The notes: generated from the sequence alone by a model not told the origin. 35,036 bases of DNA from Bacillus sp. AFS098217 (GCF_002551815.1 NZ_NVPR01000056.1:2768-37803); one strand, 5' to 3'; positions 26,165-34,143 are shown, numbered from the stretch's first letter. Translations and numbers: made by a program.

Positions 26165-26302
26165 TTAAAAATAAGTGGATATGCCTCGTATTTTTCCACG
26201 AGAGCTTCCCAGAATATCATCCCTTTTTAATTGCGGCCCTTTCAGCAAAATGTGATGTGATTTTCCATCTAAAAATAATATAAAAATCCAAAACAAAAAT
26301 CA

Positions 26303-26370
26303 TTGACACAGATATAAATCATATGATAATATAATAAATTTGACATTTTTATTCAATTATATTATCATAT
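26303..26370 (+). promoter_or_regulatory. Tandem promoters of the CarD gene within a 15-bp inverted repeat
   Basis: P1: TTGACA (26303-26308), 16 bases, GATAAT (26325-26330), preceded by TAT. P2: TTGACA (26340-26345), 17 bases, TATCAT (26363-26368). ATATGATAATATAAT (26321-26335) is perfectly complementary to ATTATATTATCATAT (26356-26370), with 20 bases between. Both -10 boxes lie in the arms and the P2 -35 lies in the spacer. A dimeric regulator or alternative DNA/RNA structure is possible. Confidence 0.6.
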
Positions 26371-26402
26371 ACATATAGTTACCACATATGGAGGTGGATG
26401 AT

Positions 26403-26882
26403 TTGTTTCAAATTGGTGATAAAATTGTTTATCCTATGCACGGCGCGGGAATAATCGAAGCAATTGAGGATAAAGAAGTGTTAGGAAAAACACGTCAGTA
26501 TTGTGTGATACACATGGTTATTAGCGATATGCAAGTAATGATTCCTATGGACAAAGTAGAAGATTCAGGCATACGTTATGTTGTCGACAAAGATACATTA
26601 AACGATGTATTAGTTGACGTTCATAATGGTGAAGGTGACCACTCACTCTCATGGAAACAAAGATATACCATAAATATGGAGAAAATGAAAAACGGAAAGC
26701 TTTTAGACGGCGCTGAAGTTGTTCGTGATTTAATCCGTCGTAATAAAGAAAGAGCATTAAATACGAGTGAAAAACAAATGTTAGACAACGCGCGCAGAAT
26801 TTTAATTAGTGAAGTGACACTCGTGCAAAATGTTTCTGAAAATCAAGCAACTGATTTCCTACAAGTTACCATCGATCATTAA
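26403..26882 (+). CDS. ydeB: CarD/CdnL-family RNA polymerase-binding regulator (YdeB-like)
   Basis: 159 aa from a TTG start 6 nt after GGAGGTG. The in-frame ATG at 26388 is part of the ribosome-site region, and B. subtilis YdeB also begins MFQIGD. The N-terminal Tudor-like RNA polymerase-interaction domain is FQIGDKIVYPMHGAGIIEAI (residues 2-21) and on to about residue 60. The C-terminal helical DNA-contacting domain includes WKQRYTINMEKMKNGKL, DLIRRNKERALNTSEKQML and ILISEVTLV. CarD/CdnL proteins bind the RNA polymerase beta subunit and stabilise open promoter complexes. Monocistronic. Confidence 0.9.
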   Translation: MFQIGDKIVYPMHGAGIIEAIEDKEVLGKTRQYCVIHMVISDMQVMIPMDKVEDSGIRYVVDKDTLNDVLVDVHNGEGDHSLSWKQRYTINMEKMKNGKLLDGAEVVRDLIRRNKERALNTSEKQMLDNARRILISEVTLVQNVSENQATDFLQVTIDH

Positions 26883-26914
26883 TACATGAACTCCTACTTT
26901 GCATATACAAATTT

Positions 26915-26940
26915 AAAATAGCATTTGGCTATTTTTTTTT
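26915..26940 (+). terminator. Terminator of the CarD gene
   Basis: AAAATAGC, loop ATTTG, GCTATTTT followed by more T. It starts 33 bases past the stop codon. Confidence 0.88.
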
Positions 26941-26951
26941 GCCTAAACAAG

Positions 26952-26981
26952 AAAAAGATGTCTATTTACAGACATCTTTTT
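26952..26981. terminator. Terminator of narK (bidirectional form)
   Basis: AAAAAGATGTCT, loop ATTTAC, AGACATCTTTTT. It begins 6 bases past the narK stop on the minus strand. The same stem (AAAAGATGTCT/AGACATCTTTT) is used at 34846-34874. Confidence 0.9.
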
Positions 26982-26987
26982 CCTCTA

Positions 26988-28157
26988 TTATTTACCGTTT
27001 AACATCGCTAATAGTTTCTCTTGACTATACATCCACACTGTAATGATTAGACAAGCAAGTGCTACTTCTGATAGCGCCATAAATCCAATCGCATAATGAC
27101 CTGTTAATTGGAATAGTAAAGTTAAGATCAGCGGCGGGAAAAACCCACCTAGTCCGCCTAAAGCTGAAACAAGTCCATTCACAATCCCAGCTTGCTTAGA
27201 GAAATACATCGGCACAAGTTTAAAGATTGTCCCATTCCCAGTTCCTGCACACAATGCAACAAGTAAACAACCAAATGTATACACGTTCATACTTGGCATA
27301 AACGATAAAATAATACCAGATAGCGTTAAACCTATGAAGACAAAAATTAATATTTTAAATGGATTAAATTTATCACCAAGCCAACCACCAATTGGACGCA
27401 TTACTGTTGCTAATACAATGAATCCAGCTGTCCGCATGCCCGCATCTACTTTTTCTAATCCAAAGTGAGATACTAAGAAGTTTGGTAAGTATACTGTAAA
27501 TGCAACAAACGAACCGAAAGTTAAGAAATAGAAAATACATAAGAACCAAAGCTTTTCGTTTTTATACACACCTTTTAACTGTTCCATTAATGGGGTATTC
27601 ACTTTTCGCTCATTACGATCTCCCAATAAGAAATTTAGAAGTGCAAACAGAGCAAGTAAGATTAAAAAAGATTGTACAGTTGCTCTCCAGCCAAATGAAG
27701 TGGCAATTACAGGTGTTAAGAAAGATGTAACTGCTGTTCCTGCGTTACCGATGCCATAGATTCCATTCACAAAGCCATGTCGTTCTTTCGGATAATATTT
27801 CGGTAAGGACGTTACACCAACAGAGAACACAGCACCGCCAATCCCTGCAAATAAACCACCAATAATTAAATCCATCATAGAGCTCGCAATGCTAATATAA
27901 AAGACAGGGAATAATAAAATAATAAAGCTGATAAAGAATAATTTTCTTGCTCCGTATCGATTCGTCCAATACCCAATTGGTATTCGAAGTACCGATCCTA
28001 AAATAACGGGTACTGCTGTAACAAGGGAAATTTGTCCTGCCGTTAATGTAATATCTGCTTTGATAAACGGCATTAAAGAAGATAGAATTACCCATACCAT
28101 AAAACCAATAATAAGATTAAAAGTTTGTAAACCTAATTGAAAATTCGGACTTTTCAT
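26988..28157 (-). CDS. narK: NarK, nitrate/nitrite transporter (MFS)
   Basis: 389 aa with about 12 transmembrane segments. Nitrate porter features are IGYWTNRYGARKLFF after helix 2, the nitrate signature GIYGIGNAGTAVTSF in helix 5, and a second glycine-rich signature GLVSALGGLGGFFPP in helix 11. Conserved arginines that bind nitrate in NarK proteins fit SVLRIPIGYW and AGFIVLATVMRPIGGW. It takes up nitrate and/or exports nitrite during nitrate respiration. Start: AGGAGG lies 8 nt before the ATG. It follows moaD in the same direction and may be read with the Moco operon; a 15-bp hairpin sits between them. No nitrate reductase gene is in the window. Confidence 0.92.
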   Translation of the reverse strand: MKSPNFQLGLQTFNLIIGFMVWVILSSLMPFIKADITLTAGQISLVTAVPVILGSVLRIPIGYWTNRYGARKLFFISFIILLFPVFYISIASSMMDLIIGGLFAGIGGAVFSVGVTSLPKYYPKERHGFVNGIYGIGNAGTAVTSFLTPVIATSFGWRATVQSFLILLALFALLNFLLGDRNERKVNTPLMEQLKGVYKNEKLWFLCIFYFLTFGSFVAFTVYLPNFLVSHFGLEKVDAGMRTAGFIVLATVMRPIGGWLGDKFNPFKILIFVFIGLTLSGIILSFMPSMNVYTFGCLLVALCAGTGNGTIFKLVPMYFSKQAGIVNGLVSALGGLGGFFPPLILTLLFQLTGHYAIGFMALSEVALACLIITVWMYSQEKLLAMLNGK

Positions 28158-28207
28158 CTTTTTCGCCTCCTATTTTGCTCAACATTTCACAATATATATT
28201 AATTCCC

Positions 28208-28243
28208 TCCAGTCTAATCACGTAGTTTCGTGATTAGACTGGA
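28208..28243. other. 15-bp perfect hairpin between moaD and narK, no U-tract
   Basis: TCCAGTCTAATCACG, loop TAGTTT, CGTGATTAGACTGGA. On the minus strand it starts 6 bases past the moaD stop, with six T before it but AGGGAATT after it. It may be a processing or stability element, or an operator, and not a typical terminator. Confidence 0.7.
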
Positions 28244-28248
28244 AAAAA

Positions 28249-28482
28249 TCAACCACCACTCACTGGTGGGATGAGTGCTACAACATCACCAGCTTGTATT
28301 TTATCATCATGATTTGCATACTCTTCATTGATAGCAACCATAATTTGTTCTGAAACTGTTACATGATATTCTTTTGTGATTATCTCTTTCAACTCTGTAA
28401 CAGTAATATTTTCGCAATCTATTTTCAGTTCATTTGTCCCTGCTTCTTCTTGCAAATGCGCAAACAATAATACTCGAATCAT
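28249..28482 (-). CDS. moaD: MoaD, molybdopterin synthase small subunit
   Basis: 77 aa, ubiquitin-like beta-grasp protein ending in the essential Gly-Gly (PPVSGG). The C-terminal glycine is adenylated by MoeB and then carries the sulfur as a thiocarboxylate, which MoaE transfers onto cPMP. The sequence MIRVLLFAHLQEEAGTNEL and DVVALIPPVSGG are characteristic. The ATG overlaps the moaE stop (ATGA), which suits a stoichiometric complex of the two. It is the last Moco gene before narK. Full length; no anomaly. Confidence 0.95.
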   Translation of the reverse strand: MIRVLLFAHLQEEAGTNELKIDCENITVTELKEIITKEYHVTVSEQIMVAINEEYANHDDKIQAGDVVALIPPVSGG

Positions 28483-28949
28483 TTTCTCATCTCCTTTCCT
28501 GGTTCTCCATCTGGATACGGTGTTTTTTCTAACTGATCACCAATCCATGAATCGCCATCTTCCCAAAACTCCTTTTTCCAAATCGGAACAATTTGCTTAA
28601 TCCGTTCCATGATATATTCATTTGCCTCATAGGCTGCTTTTCGGTGCGGTGTGGATACCGCAACAACAACGGCGATATCAGAAATTTGTAATGTACCGAT
28701 GCGATGTGTAATCGCAACGTGTGTTTCAGGCCATTGCTCCTTCACTTCAGCACCAATTTTCGCTAGCATTTTCTCTGCCATTGTCTTATAGGCTACGTAC
28801 TCTAAATATAATGTACGGCGCCCCTTCGTAAATTCTCTAACAGTCCCAATAAAGGTTGTTACAGCACCGCATTCACGGCGAATCACTTTATTTGTTACCT
28901 CTTCAATCGAAATAGGTGTATCGATTACTTCATAATACATATATGTCAT
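28479..28949 (-). CDS. moaE: MoaE, molybdopterin synthase large subunit
   Basis: 156 aa from the ATG 5-6 nt after AAGGGG and overlapping the mobB stop (ATGA); the frame stays open upstream inside mobB. Family motifs are ECGAVTTFIGTVREF near residue 30, ITHRIGTLQISDIAVVVAVSTPHRKAAYEA around 95-120 with the active-site histidine/arginine region, and VPIWKKEFWEDGDSWIG with the catalytic lysines. With MoaD it inserts two sulfurs into cPMP to give molybdopterin. It is cytosolic, a heterotetramer with MoaD. It lies within the moeA-mobB-moaE-moaD unit. Confidence 0.95.
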   Translation of the reverse strand: MTYMYYEVIDTPISIEEVTNKVIRRECGAVTTFIGTVREFTKGRRTLYLEYVAYKTMAEKMLAKIGAEVKEQWPETHVAITHRIGTLQISDIAVVVAVSTPHRKAAYEANEYIMERIKQIVPIWKKEFWEDGDSWIGDQLEKTPYPDGEPGKEMRK

Positions 28950-29458
28950 TTTGCACCCCTTACCACTTCTACGAGCCACTTCATATACGATTCTTCCTCT
29001 GTTATATGAAATGTTTTATATGTTTCTTGCAGGCTTTGTACATCATCCCATGTGATAACGGCCATCACATTCTCCACTTTATTTAATAAAGCAGCATCTT
29101 CCATTGAACGAAGGAGAACTACTTTCGGATATGTTTTCGCTTTATAACCTTCTACTAAAATTATATCTACTTCAAAGAATTCATATAAATGAATGATTTC
29201 CTCTAAAGACCACTTATCACGAAGAGAAGAAAGGGATAACAACCCTGCTCCTTCTACGCTGCTTACAACCGCTCCAGCATGCCTGTGACGTTCACTATCT
29301 TTCTGCGGTACTTCTGGGAAACCGCCATGTCCGTGATGCTTAATTGTAGCAACTTTCATTCCTTCATTAGTCAAAATGCGAACAAATTTTTCCACAAGCG
29401 TTGTTTTTCCGCTATTTTGATAACCTACTATTTGTAAGATTGAAGCGGTTCTGCCCAT
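28946..29458 (-). CDS. mobB: MobB, molybdopterin-guanine dinucleotide biosynthesis adaptor
   Basis: 170 aa from the ATG about 9 nt after AAGGAAG; a GTG two codons upstream is the alternative. It is a P-loop NTPase with Walker A GYQNSGKTTLVEK near the start, followed by the MobB signature VATIKHHGHGG, and DIILVEGYKAKTYPKVVLLR as the second nucleotide motif. It binds GTP and assists MobA in making the MGD form of the cofactor. Its start lies 31 bases inside the moeA 3' end, and its stop overlaps moaE. mobA itself is not in this window. Confidence 0.92.
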   Translation of the reverse strand: MGRTASILQIVGYQNSGKTTLVEKFVRILTNEGMKVATIKHHGHGGFPEVPQKDSERHRHAGAVVSSVEGAGLLSLSSLRDKWSLEEIIHLYEFFEVDIILVEGYKAKTYPKVVLLRSMEDAALLNKVENVMAVITWDDVQSLQETYKTFHITEEESYMKWLVEVVRGAK

Positions 29459-30717
29459 GGCCACTCACTTCCTTGACTCGACTCTAATAATAATACCGAC
29501 ACAGTCATTCCCGCTTCAAACCCTCTTGTTCCTCCTGGCAGAACAATAAAAGCATTGCTATCTGCAAGAGAAGATACTGCGCTTGATTTATCTAAGCCTA
29601 CTGGCATTGCCTGCAGCACGCCATTTACAATGTTTACTTTCGCCCTTACAAATCGCGTAAATGGATTAGGCTTTGGAAAATCTTTTTGTAAAATTGCATC
29701 TGCACGATACGCATGTGGTTCTTTCGCATAAAGATATGTTTGAATGATCGGATGAACGAATAATTCAAATCCTACATAACAAGCGGACGGGTTACCTGAT
29801 AAGCCGAATAACAGCTTTCCATTTACTTCAGCTACTGTTGTAACACTACCTGGCCGCATTGCAATTTTATTAAATAACACATTTGCATGTAACTTTTCAT
29901 AAATAGCAGGTAAATAATCATAATCTCCTACCGAAACACCGCCAGTTGTAATTAAAATATCTACTTCATCCATCGCAGATTTCACTGCTTCATAACAAGC
30001 ATCCAGCTCATCAGCAAGTTGTCCATAATAGCGTACTTTCCCGCCTGCTTTCACAATTTGAGCTGCAATCATATAGGAATTACTATTTCTAATTTTCCCT
30101 GGTTCCAGCGGCTCATGTACTTCTAACAATTCGCTCCCTGTTGTAACAATCCCAACTACAGGCTGTTTTACAACCTTTACTGAGCTGTAACCAAAAGTCG
30201 CCAATAGCGCCGCTACACCTGGATTAATCACTGTACCTTTTGCCACAAGGACTTGGTTTTGTTTTATATCTTCTCCTCGAAATGAAACATTGTCACCATT
30301 TGCAAAAGGGCGCTTTAGCTTCATATATGTCTTTCCGTTTTTCTTACATCCTTCTGTTAGCTCTAACATCACGACCGCATTACAATCTTCTGGAATAGCT
30401 GCCCCTGTCATAATCCGAACCGCCTCAAAAGCCTTCACTTCTTCTTTAAAAACAGAGCCAGCTCCAATTTCCCCTATTACTTCAAATTCAATCGGATGAT
30501 CTTGGCTTGCTTCTTTTGTATCTTCCGCTCGAATCGCAAAACCATCATATGGAGAGCGGTCAAAATGCGGAACATCGTGATCTGCTACAACATCTTCTCC
30601 AAGAACTCTTCCATAACTTTCGATAATCGAAACCTCTTCATTTTCACCTTGCTGAGCATATTTCATAACCCTCTCCACTGCTTCAGCTACTGGAATTGGT
30701 ACTCGTTTTTCTAACAT
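29428..30717 (-). CDS. moeA: MoeA, molybdopterin molybdenumtransferase
   Basis: 429 aa from the ATG just downstream of GGGGTG; the frame continues upstream to 30774 without support. Typical motifs are [18 protein letters not shown] near residue 60, [54 protein letters not shown] and [19 protein letters not shown]. It inserts molybdate into adenylylated molybdopterin. It is the first gene of moeA-mobB-moaE-moaD, with overlapping genes throughout. It diverges from moaC with a 95-base gap. No convincing promoter for the minus strand was seen in that gap. Confidence 0.95.
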   Translation of the reverse strand: MLEKRVPIPVAEAVERVMKYAQQGENEEVSIIESYGRVLGEDVVADHDVPHFDRSPYDGFAIRAEDTKEASQDHPIEFEVIGEIGAGSVFKEEVKAFEAVRIMTGAAIPEDCNAVVMLELTEGCKKNGKTYMKLKRPFANGDNVSFRGEDIKQNQVLVAKGTVINPGVAALLATFGYSSVKVVKQPVVGIVTTGSELLEVHEPLEPGKIRNSNSYMIAAQIVKAGGKVRYYGQLADELDACYEAVKSAMDEVDILITTGGVSVGDYDYLPAIYEKLHANVLFNKIAMRPGSVTTVAEVNGKLLFGLSGNPSACYVGFELFVHPIIQTYLYAKEPHAYRADAILQKDFPKPNPFTRFVRAKVNIVNGVLQAMPVGLDKSSAVSSLADSNAFIVLPGGTRGFEAGMTVSVLLLESSQGSEWPWAEPLQSYK

Positions 30718-30732
30718 CTTTTTCACCCCATG

Positions 30733-30775
30733 TTTGCAAAATATCACATCTTGATTACACTTTATATTGTACAAT
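30733..30775 (+). promoter_or_regulatory. Fnr-type promoter of moaC (degenerate box plus -10)
   Basis: TTTGC-AAAATA-TCACA (30733-30748) matches TGTGA-N6-TCACA at 8 of 10 positions. It is followed after 21 bases by TACAAT (30770-30775). This places the box centre at -41.5, as in class II Fnr promoters, and no good -35 is present. The TACAAT is part of the palindrome ATTGTACAAT. Confidence 0.5.
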
Positions 30776-30812
30776 GCTAATCATACTAGCAATTACTTCA
30801 AGGAGGAATTCC

Positions 30813-31304
30813 ATGTCTTCATTCACTCATTTTAATGACCAAGGCCGTGCCAAAATGGTCGACATAAGCGATAAAAAGGTGACAGTGCGTACCGCAATTG
30901 CTTGCTCTAGCATCCTTGTTACAAAAGAAATTTATGATAAAATCTCCCGTAATGAAATCGGCAAAGGCGATGTATTAGCCGTCGCACAAATCGCCGGTAT
31001 TATGGCTGCCAAGCGCACTTCTGACATTATTCCAATGTGCCATCCTTTACTTCTAAAAGGAGTAGACGTCTCCTTCGACTGGGAATTAGCGAAAGAACAA
31101 TATCGTTTACTCATTGAAGTAAAAGTCAAAACAGAAGGTAGCACTGGTGTTGAAATGGAAGCTCTAACAGCTGCTTCTGCAACCGCCCTTACCGTGTATG
31201 ATATGTGTAAAGCTGTCGATAAAGGAATGATTATTGGCGAAACATATTTACTTGAGAAAACAGGCGGGAAAAGTGGAGATTATGTTAGAAATCCACACTC
31301 CTAA
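30813..31304 (+). CDS. moaC: MoaC, cyclic pyranopterin monophosphate synthase
   Basis: 163 aa from the ATG 6 nt after AAGGAGG; the frame is open further upstream over the promoter region. MoaC motifs are [15 protein letters not shown] at the start, [22 protein letters not shown] (the active-site histidine in CHPL), [24 protein letters not shown], and the closing [12 protein letters not shown]. It converts the MoaA product to cPMP, the first committed Moco intermediate. It is on the plus strand alone, while its pathway partners are on the minus strand. An Fnr-like promoter lies upstream and a hairpin follows. Confidence 0.96.
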   Translation: MSSFTHFNDQGRAKMVDISDKKVTVRTAIACSSILVTKEIYDKISRNEIGKGDVLAVAQIAGIMAAKRTSDIIPMCHPLLLKGVDVSFDWELAKEQYRLLIEVKVKTEGSTGVEMEALTAASATALTVYDMCKAVDKGMIIGETYLLEKTGGKSGDYVRNPHS

Positions 31305-31313
31305 CGCAATCCC

Positions 31314-31344
31314 CTGAACCTAAAGGAGCTTCCTTTAGGTTCAG
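31314..31344. terminator. 14-bp hairpin between convergent moaC and moeB, no U-tract
   Basis: CTGAACCTAAAGGA, loop GCT, TCCTTTAGGTTCAG. It lies 10 bases past the moaC stop and overlaps the moeB stop. Neither side has a run of T (CCTATATAT on the plus side, GGGATTGCG on the minus side). Confidence 0.55.
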
Positions 31345-32354
31345 CCTATATATCTTGCATATAATCGCTTCGCTACTTTCATATCATTCGTTCCATGAAT
31401 AAATGCCCTACCATCCGTAAATAAGACAAAACGATATTCCTCAATCGGAAATGATAATAAATATGGTGTCGTTTGTACATCCACGCTTTTTTGTAAGCGT
31501 TTTTTCACTTCTTCTAGATTAAGAGATTGCGATATTCCTGGACGGATTTGAACCGTATTTCGTCCGCATAACACTTCCGTTTTCATCTGTGATTCAAATG
31601 TTAAACTCGGATACGTACGCAGTTTTCCGCAAGATGGACATGTACCTTTTTTCTGTCGATTTACTTTAAACGCCATATGCTGATTGTTCCAAATATCAAA
31701 TGATAGCATCGTCTCACGAAGCGAACCGAAATCTTCTACTAATATTTTCAAAGCCTCCGTCACCTGATGTGCAACCACCATTTGGACAGCTGGCTGTATA
31801 ATTCCTGCCGTATCACATGTCGCCCCGCTTGTCGGATGCTCCATCAAACAACGGAAACACGGCGTTTTCCCTGGAAGAATTGTATAGGTGACTCCGTAAC
31901 TACCAACACACCCTCCATAGATCCAAGGAATATTATATTTTTGCGAAATATCATTAATGAGAAGACGCGTATCAAAATTATCAGTCGCATCTAATATCAA
32001 ATCTACATTTTTAATTAATTCTTCCATTTCTTGCATTGTTACATCTGTTACAACTGGTATAATTTCCACTTCAGAATTAATCTTTCTTAAATGTTCTGCC
32101 GCTGCAATTGCTTTCGGCTTGTACTGTTTTGCATCTTCCTCTGTATATAACTGCTGCCGCTGTAAATTACTCCACTCAACATAATCACGATCCACAATCG
32201 TCAGTTTTCCAATTCCAGCCCGAACAACCGCTTCTGCATTTGCAGCCCCGAGTGCACCAGCACCGATAATAAGCACATGCTTCTCTCTTATCTTCCTTTG
32301 TCCGTTCTCACCAACACCTGAAAATAATATTTGCCTTGAATAACGTTCCTGCAA
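31341..32354 (-). CDS. moeB: MoeB/ThiF-family adenylyltransferase
   Basis: 337 aa from a TTG start 5 nt after AAAGGGGGAG. It is an E1-like enzyme with the ATP loop VLIIGAGALGAANAE (GxGxxG at 31-36), DRDYVEWSNLQRQQLY, and DLILDATDNFDTR. Zinc cysteines are in PCFRCLMEH and CPSCGK, and CDTAGII carries a further conserved Cys. The last 80 residues form a small extra domain. It adenylates the MoaD C-terminal glycine; activation of ThiS is the main alternative for this family, but the Moco context favours MoaD. It starts 16 bases after the moaA stop, in the same operon. Confidence 0.9.
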   Translation of the reverse strand: MQERYSRQILFSGVGENGQRKIREKHVLIIGAGALGAANAEAVVRAGIGKLTIVDRDYVEWSNLQRQQLYTEEDAKQYKPKAIAAAEHLRKINSEVEIIPVVTDVTMQEMEELIKNVDLILDATDNFDTRLLINDISQKYNIPWIYGGCVGSYGVTYTILPGKTPCFRCLMEHPTSGATCDTAGIIQPAVQMVVAHQVTEALKILVEDFGSLRETMLSFDIWNNQHMAFKVNRQKKGTCPSCGKLRTYPSLTFESQMKTEVLCGRNTVQIRPGISQSLNLEEVKKRLQKSVDVQTTPYLLSFPIEEYRFVLFTDGRAFIHGTNDMKVAKRLYARYIG

Positions 32355-32370
32355 TGCGGCTCCCCCTTTC

Positions 32371-33387
32371 TTATCCTCCAATATAAGACATTTCAATTTT
32401 TGGACGATTTCTCGCACTTTCTTCAGTCCGTTCATCTGAATACCGATCTTTTCGATATTTCCATATATCTTGTAATACCTTTAATAAGTCCGAATCAGAT
32501 ATATCTTTCCTAAGTAAATTCCTTAAATCCGTACCTTCTGTAGCAAACAAACAAGTATAAAACTTACCGTCTGCTGAAATCCGTGCTCTCGTACAAGAAG
32601 AACAGAAAGACTCAGACACCGAAGTGATAAATCCAACTTCTGCATCACTGCCTACATAGCGGTAACGTTTGGCAACTTCTCCAAAGTAATGAGGTTCAGC
32701 AGGCTCAATTGGATATACTTGACCGATTTTCTCAATCAATTCTTGTTTCGTAATGACCTGTTCAAAATTCCATCCATTTGTACTTCCAACATCCATAAAT
32801 TCAATAAAGCGAAGTGGAATTTCTTGTTCTTTAAAATAAGCGGCCATCGGAAGAATTTGGCTATCATTCATTCCCTTTTTTATAACCATATTTACCTTTA
32901 CTTCGAGCCCTGCTTCTTTTGCGGCTGCGATTCCTTTTAGCACAGGTTTTGTACTAATATTTCGGCCATTGATTTTACGAAACACATCATCTTCTATCGC
33001 ATCTAAACTAACATTCACTCGGTGTAATCCTGCTTCTTTTAACGCTTTTGCTTGTTTCGTTAAGTGAATACCATTTGTCGTTAGTCCAATATCCGTTAAG
33101 CCATCAAGCTTCACAAGACGTGCAATGAGTTTTGTTAAATCTTTACGTAGTAATGGTTCACCGCCCGTAAGCCTGATTTTCTTTACGCCCATACCTACAA
33201 ATAATTTTGCTAGTCTTTCAATTTCGTCAAAGGTAAGCAAAAACTCTTCTTGTAAAAATGCATAATCCGGTCCAAACACTTCAGCCGGCATACAATAAGT
33301 ACACCTGAAATTACAACGATCAATGACAGAGATGCGTAAATCTTGAAGTGGGCGCCCTAAAGAATCTCTAACTTTCTCGTGCATCAT
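32371..33387 (-). CDS. moaA: MoaA, GTP 3',8-cyclase (radical SAM)
   Basis: 338 aa; GTG, ATG and ATG are consecutive in frame after AAAGGAGGGG, and the first ATG is used here (the second, at 33384, has better spacing). The radical-SAM cluster is CNFRCTYC (25-32). The second iron-sulfur cluster is in [34 protein letters not shown] is the SAM-binding GGEP motif. The C-terminal end lacks a clear double-glycine tail by eye (it ends YIGG), and YIGG itself fits the functional GG tail of MoaA. It makes the cyclic GTP product used by MoaC. Oxygen-labile, consistent with an Fnr-type promoter upstream. Confidence 0.95.
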   Translation of the reverse strand: MMHEKVRDSLGRPLQDLRISVIDRCNFRCTYCMPAEVFGPDYAFLQEEFLLTFDEIERLAKLFVGMGVKKIRLTGGEPLLRKDLTKLIARLVKLDGLTDIGLTTNGIHLTKQAKALKEAGLHRVNVSLDAIEDDVFRKINGRNISTKPVLKGIAAAKEAGLEVKVNMVIKKGMNDSQILPMAAYFKEQEIPLRFIEFMDVGSTNGWNFEQVITKQELIEKIGQVYPIEPAEPHYFGEVAKRYRYVGSDAEVGFITSVSESFCSSCTRARISADGKFYTCLFATEGTDLRNLLRKDISDSDLLKVLQDIWKYRKDRYSDERTEESARNRPKIEMSYIGG

Positions 33388-33503
33388 CACCCCTCCTTTT
33401 CTGCTAAATTCATATCTGCCTTCATTCTATTATAATATATTTTTAAACTGCGATGTTTTTACTCAGTCTCTTTATTCACTTTCCATGTTTTTTATTTGCC
33501 TTC

Positions 33504-33546
33504 ATGATAATAAACGAAAACAATATATGTTGTGATATTTCTCACA
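33504..33546 (-). promoter_or_regulatory. Fnr-dependent promoter of moaA-moeB
   Basis: TGTGAGAAATATCACA on the minus strand (33546-33531) is a perfect TGTGA-N6-TCACA site. After 21 bases comes TATCAT (33509-33504) as -10, which puts the site centre at -41.5. A separate TATAAT at 33434-33429, closer to moaA, may be a second start. The 274-base gap between the moaA and HxlR genes holds no other feature I can support. Confidence 0.75.
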
Positions 33547-33661
33547 TCATCTATGCCATTCAACATTTCTTCACAAATCTGTTCGTATTTTGTTCACATT
33601 GTTATGAAAAAGCTCGATACCTAACCCATTACAAAAAATGTGCAATCTAAGCTGTACCTTT

Positions 33662-34003
33662 TTACTGCTTTTGATCCACTTGTATTTGCGTTCGATATTC
33701 ATCACCCCACCCACGCATAAGTGTAATAATTGGCGTAAGGGATTTTCCGAACTTTGTTAAAGAATACTCCACTTTTGGCGGAACTTCTTTATATACCTCC
33801 CGATGAATTACACCTGCAGCCTCGAGCTCTCGCAACTGTCTTGTCAACATACGCTGCGTAATGCCAGGCATTAATCGTAAAAATTGATTAAAACGAATTT
33901 CTTCCGCATTCATTAAATGAAACAAAATAACCCCTTTCCATTTCCCCCCAATTACATCTAGTGTTAATTCTACCGAACAACGATATATTTCTTCATTTTT
34001 CAT
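33662..34003 (-). CDS. DUF24/HxlR-family redox-type regulator (HypR/YodB-like)
   Basis: 113 aa from the ATG about 9 nt after GGAG; an ATG at 34018 is in frame. It is a MarR-like winged helix of the DUF24 class: CSVELTLDVIGGKWKGVILF at the N-terminus, ITQRMLTRQLRELEAAGVIHR as the recognition helix, and YSLTKFGKSLTPII as the wing. A single cysteine, C9, sits where YodB and HypR carry their redox-sensing cysteine; no second cysteine exists, so sensing would need thiol modification or an intersubunit link. It is divergent from a HypO-like nitroreductase, a common regulator-target pairing. Confidence 0.88.
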   Translation of the reverse strand: MKNEEIYRCSVELTLDVIGGKWKGVILFHLMNAEEIRFNQFLRLMPGITQRMLTRQLRELEAAGVIHREVYKEVPPKVEYSLTKFGKSLTPIITLMRGWGDEYRTQIQVDQKQ

Positions 34004-34018
34004 TTCATCACTCTCCAT

Positions 34019-34038
34019 TAGTATACAAATTGATACTA
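34019..34038. promoter_or_regulatory. Inverted repeat, likely operator of the DUF24 regulator
   Basis: TAGTAT (34019-34024) and ATACTA (34033-34038), perfectly complementary, 8 bases apart. It overlaps a possible minus-strand -10 (TATAGT, 34040-34035) and touches the upstream ATG at 34018, so binding would block the regulator's own transcription. Confidence 0.45.
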
Positions 34039-34070
34039 TATGCTAAAAATGTGCGTACTTACATCATTCA

Positions 34071-34099
34071 TTGTACTACTGTAGAATCTATTTTGTAAT
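34071..34099 (+). promoter_or_regulatory. Likely SigA promoter of the nitroreductase gene
   Basis: TTGTAC, 17-base spacer, TGTAAT, 45 bases before the ATG. The spacer contains the short palindrome CTACTGTAG, another candidate contact for the divergent regulator. Confidence 0.5.
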
Positions 34100-34143
34100 C
34101 AACTTACTATAAAAAAGCAAATTACGAAAAGGCGGTTATATAA

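Noticed and set aside
28177-28192. Partial Fnr-like site TGCTC-AACATT-TCACA next to narK
   Set aside because: Only 7 of 10 positions match, and on the narK strand it would put the transcription start inside the gene. It overlaps the ribosome-site region and is not a credible activator site.
30733-30748. The moaC Fnr-like site as an activator of moeA on the other strand
   Set aside because: The box lies 16-31 bases before the moeA ATG, so class II spacing would place the start inside moeA. It fits moaC only.
33453-33650. 65-codon plus-strand open frame in the moaA-HxlR gap
   Set aside because: It runs across the Fnr promoter, has no ribosome site, and its hydrophobic Phe/His-rich translation looks like AT-rich non-coding sequence.
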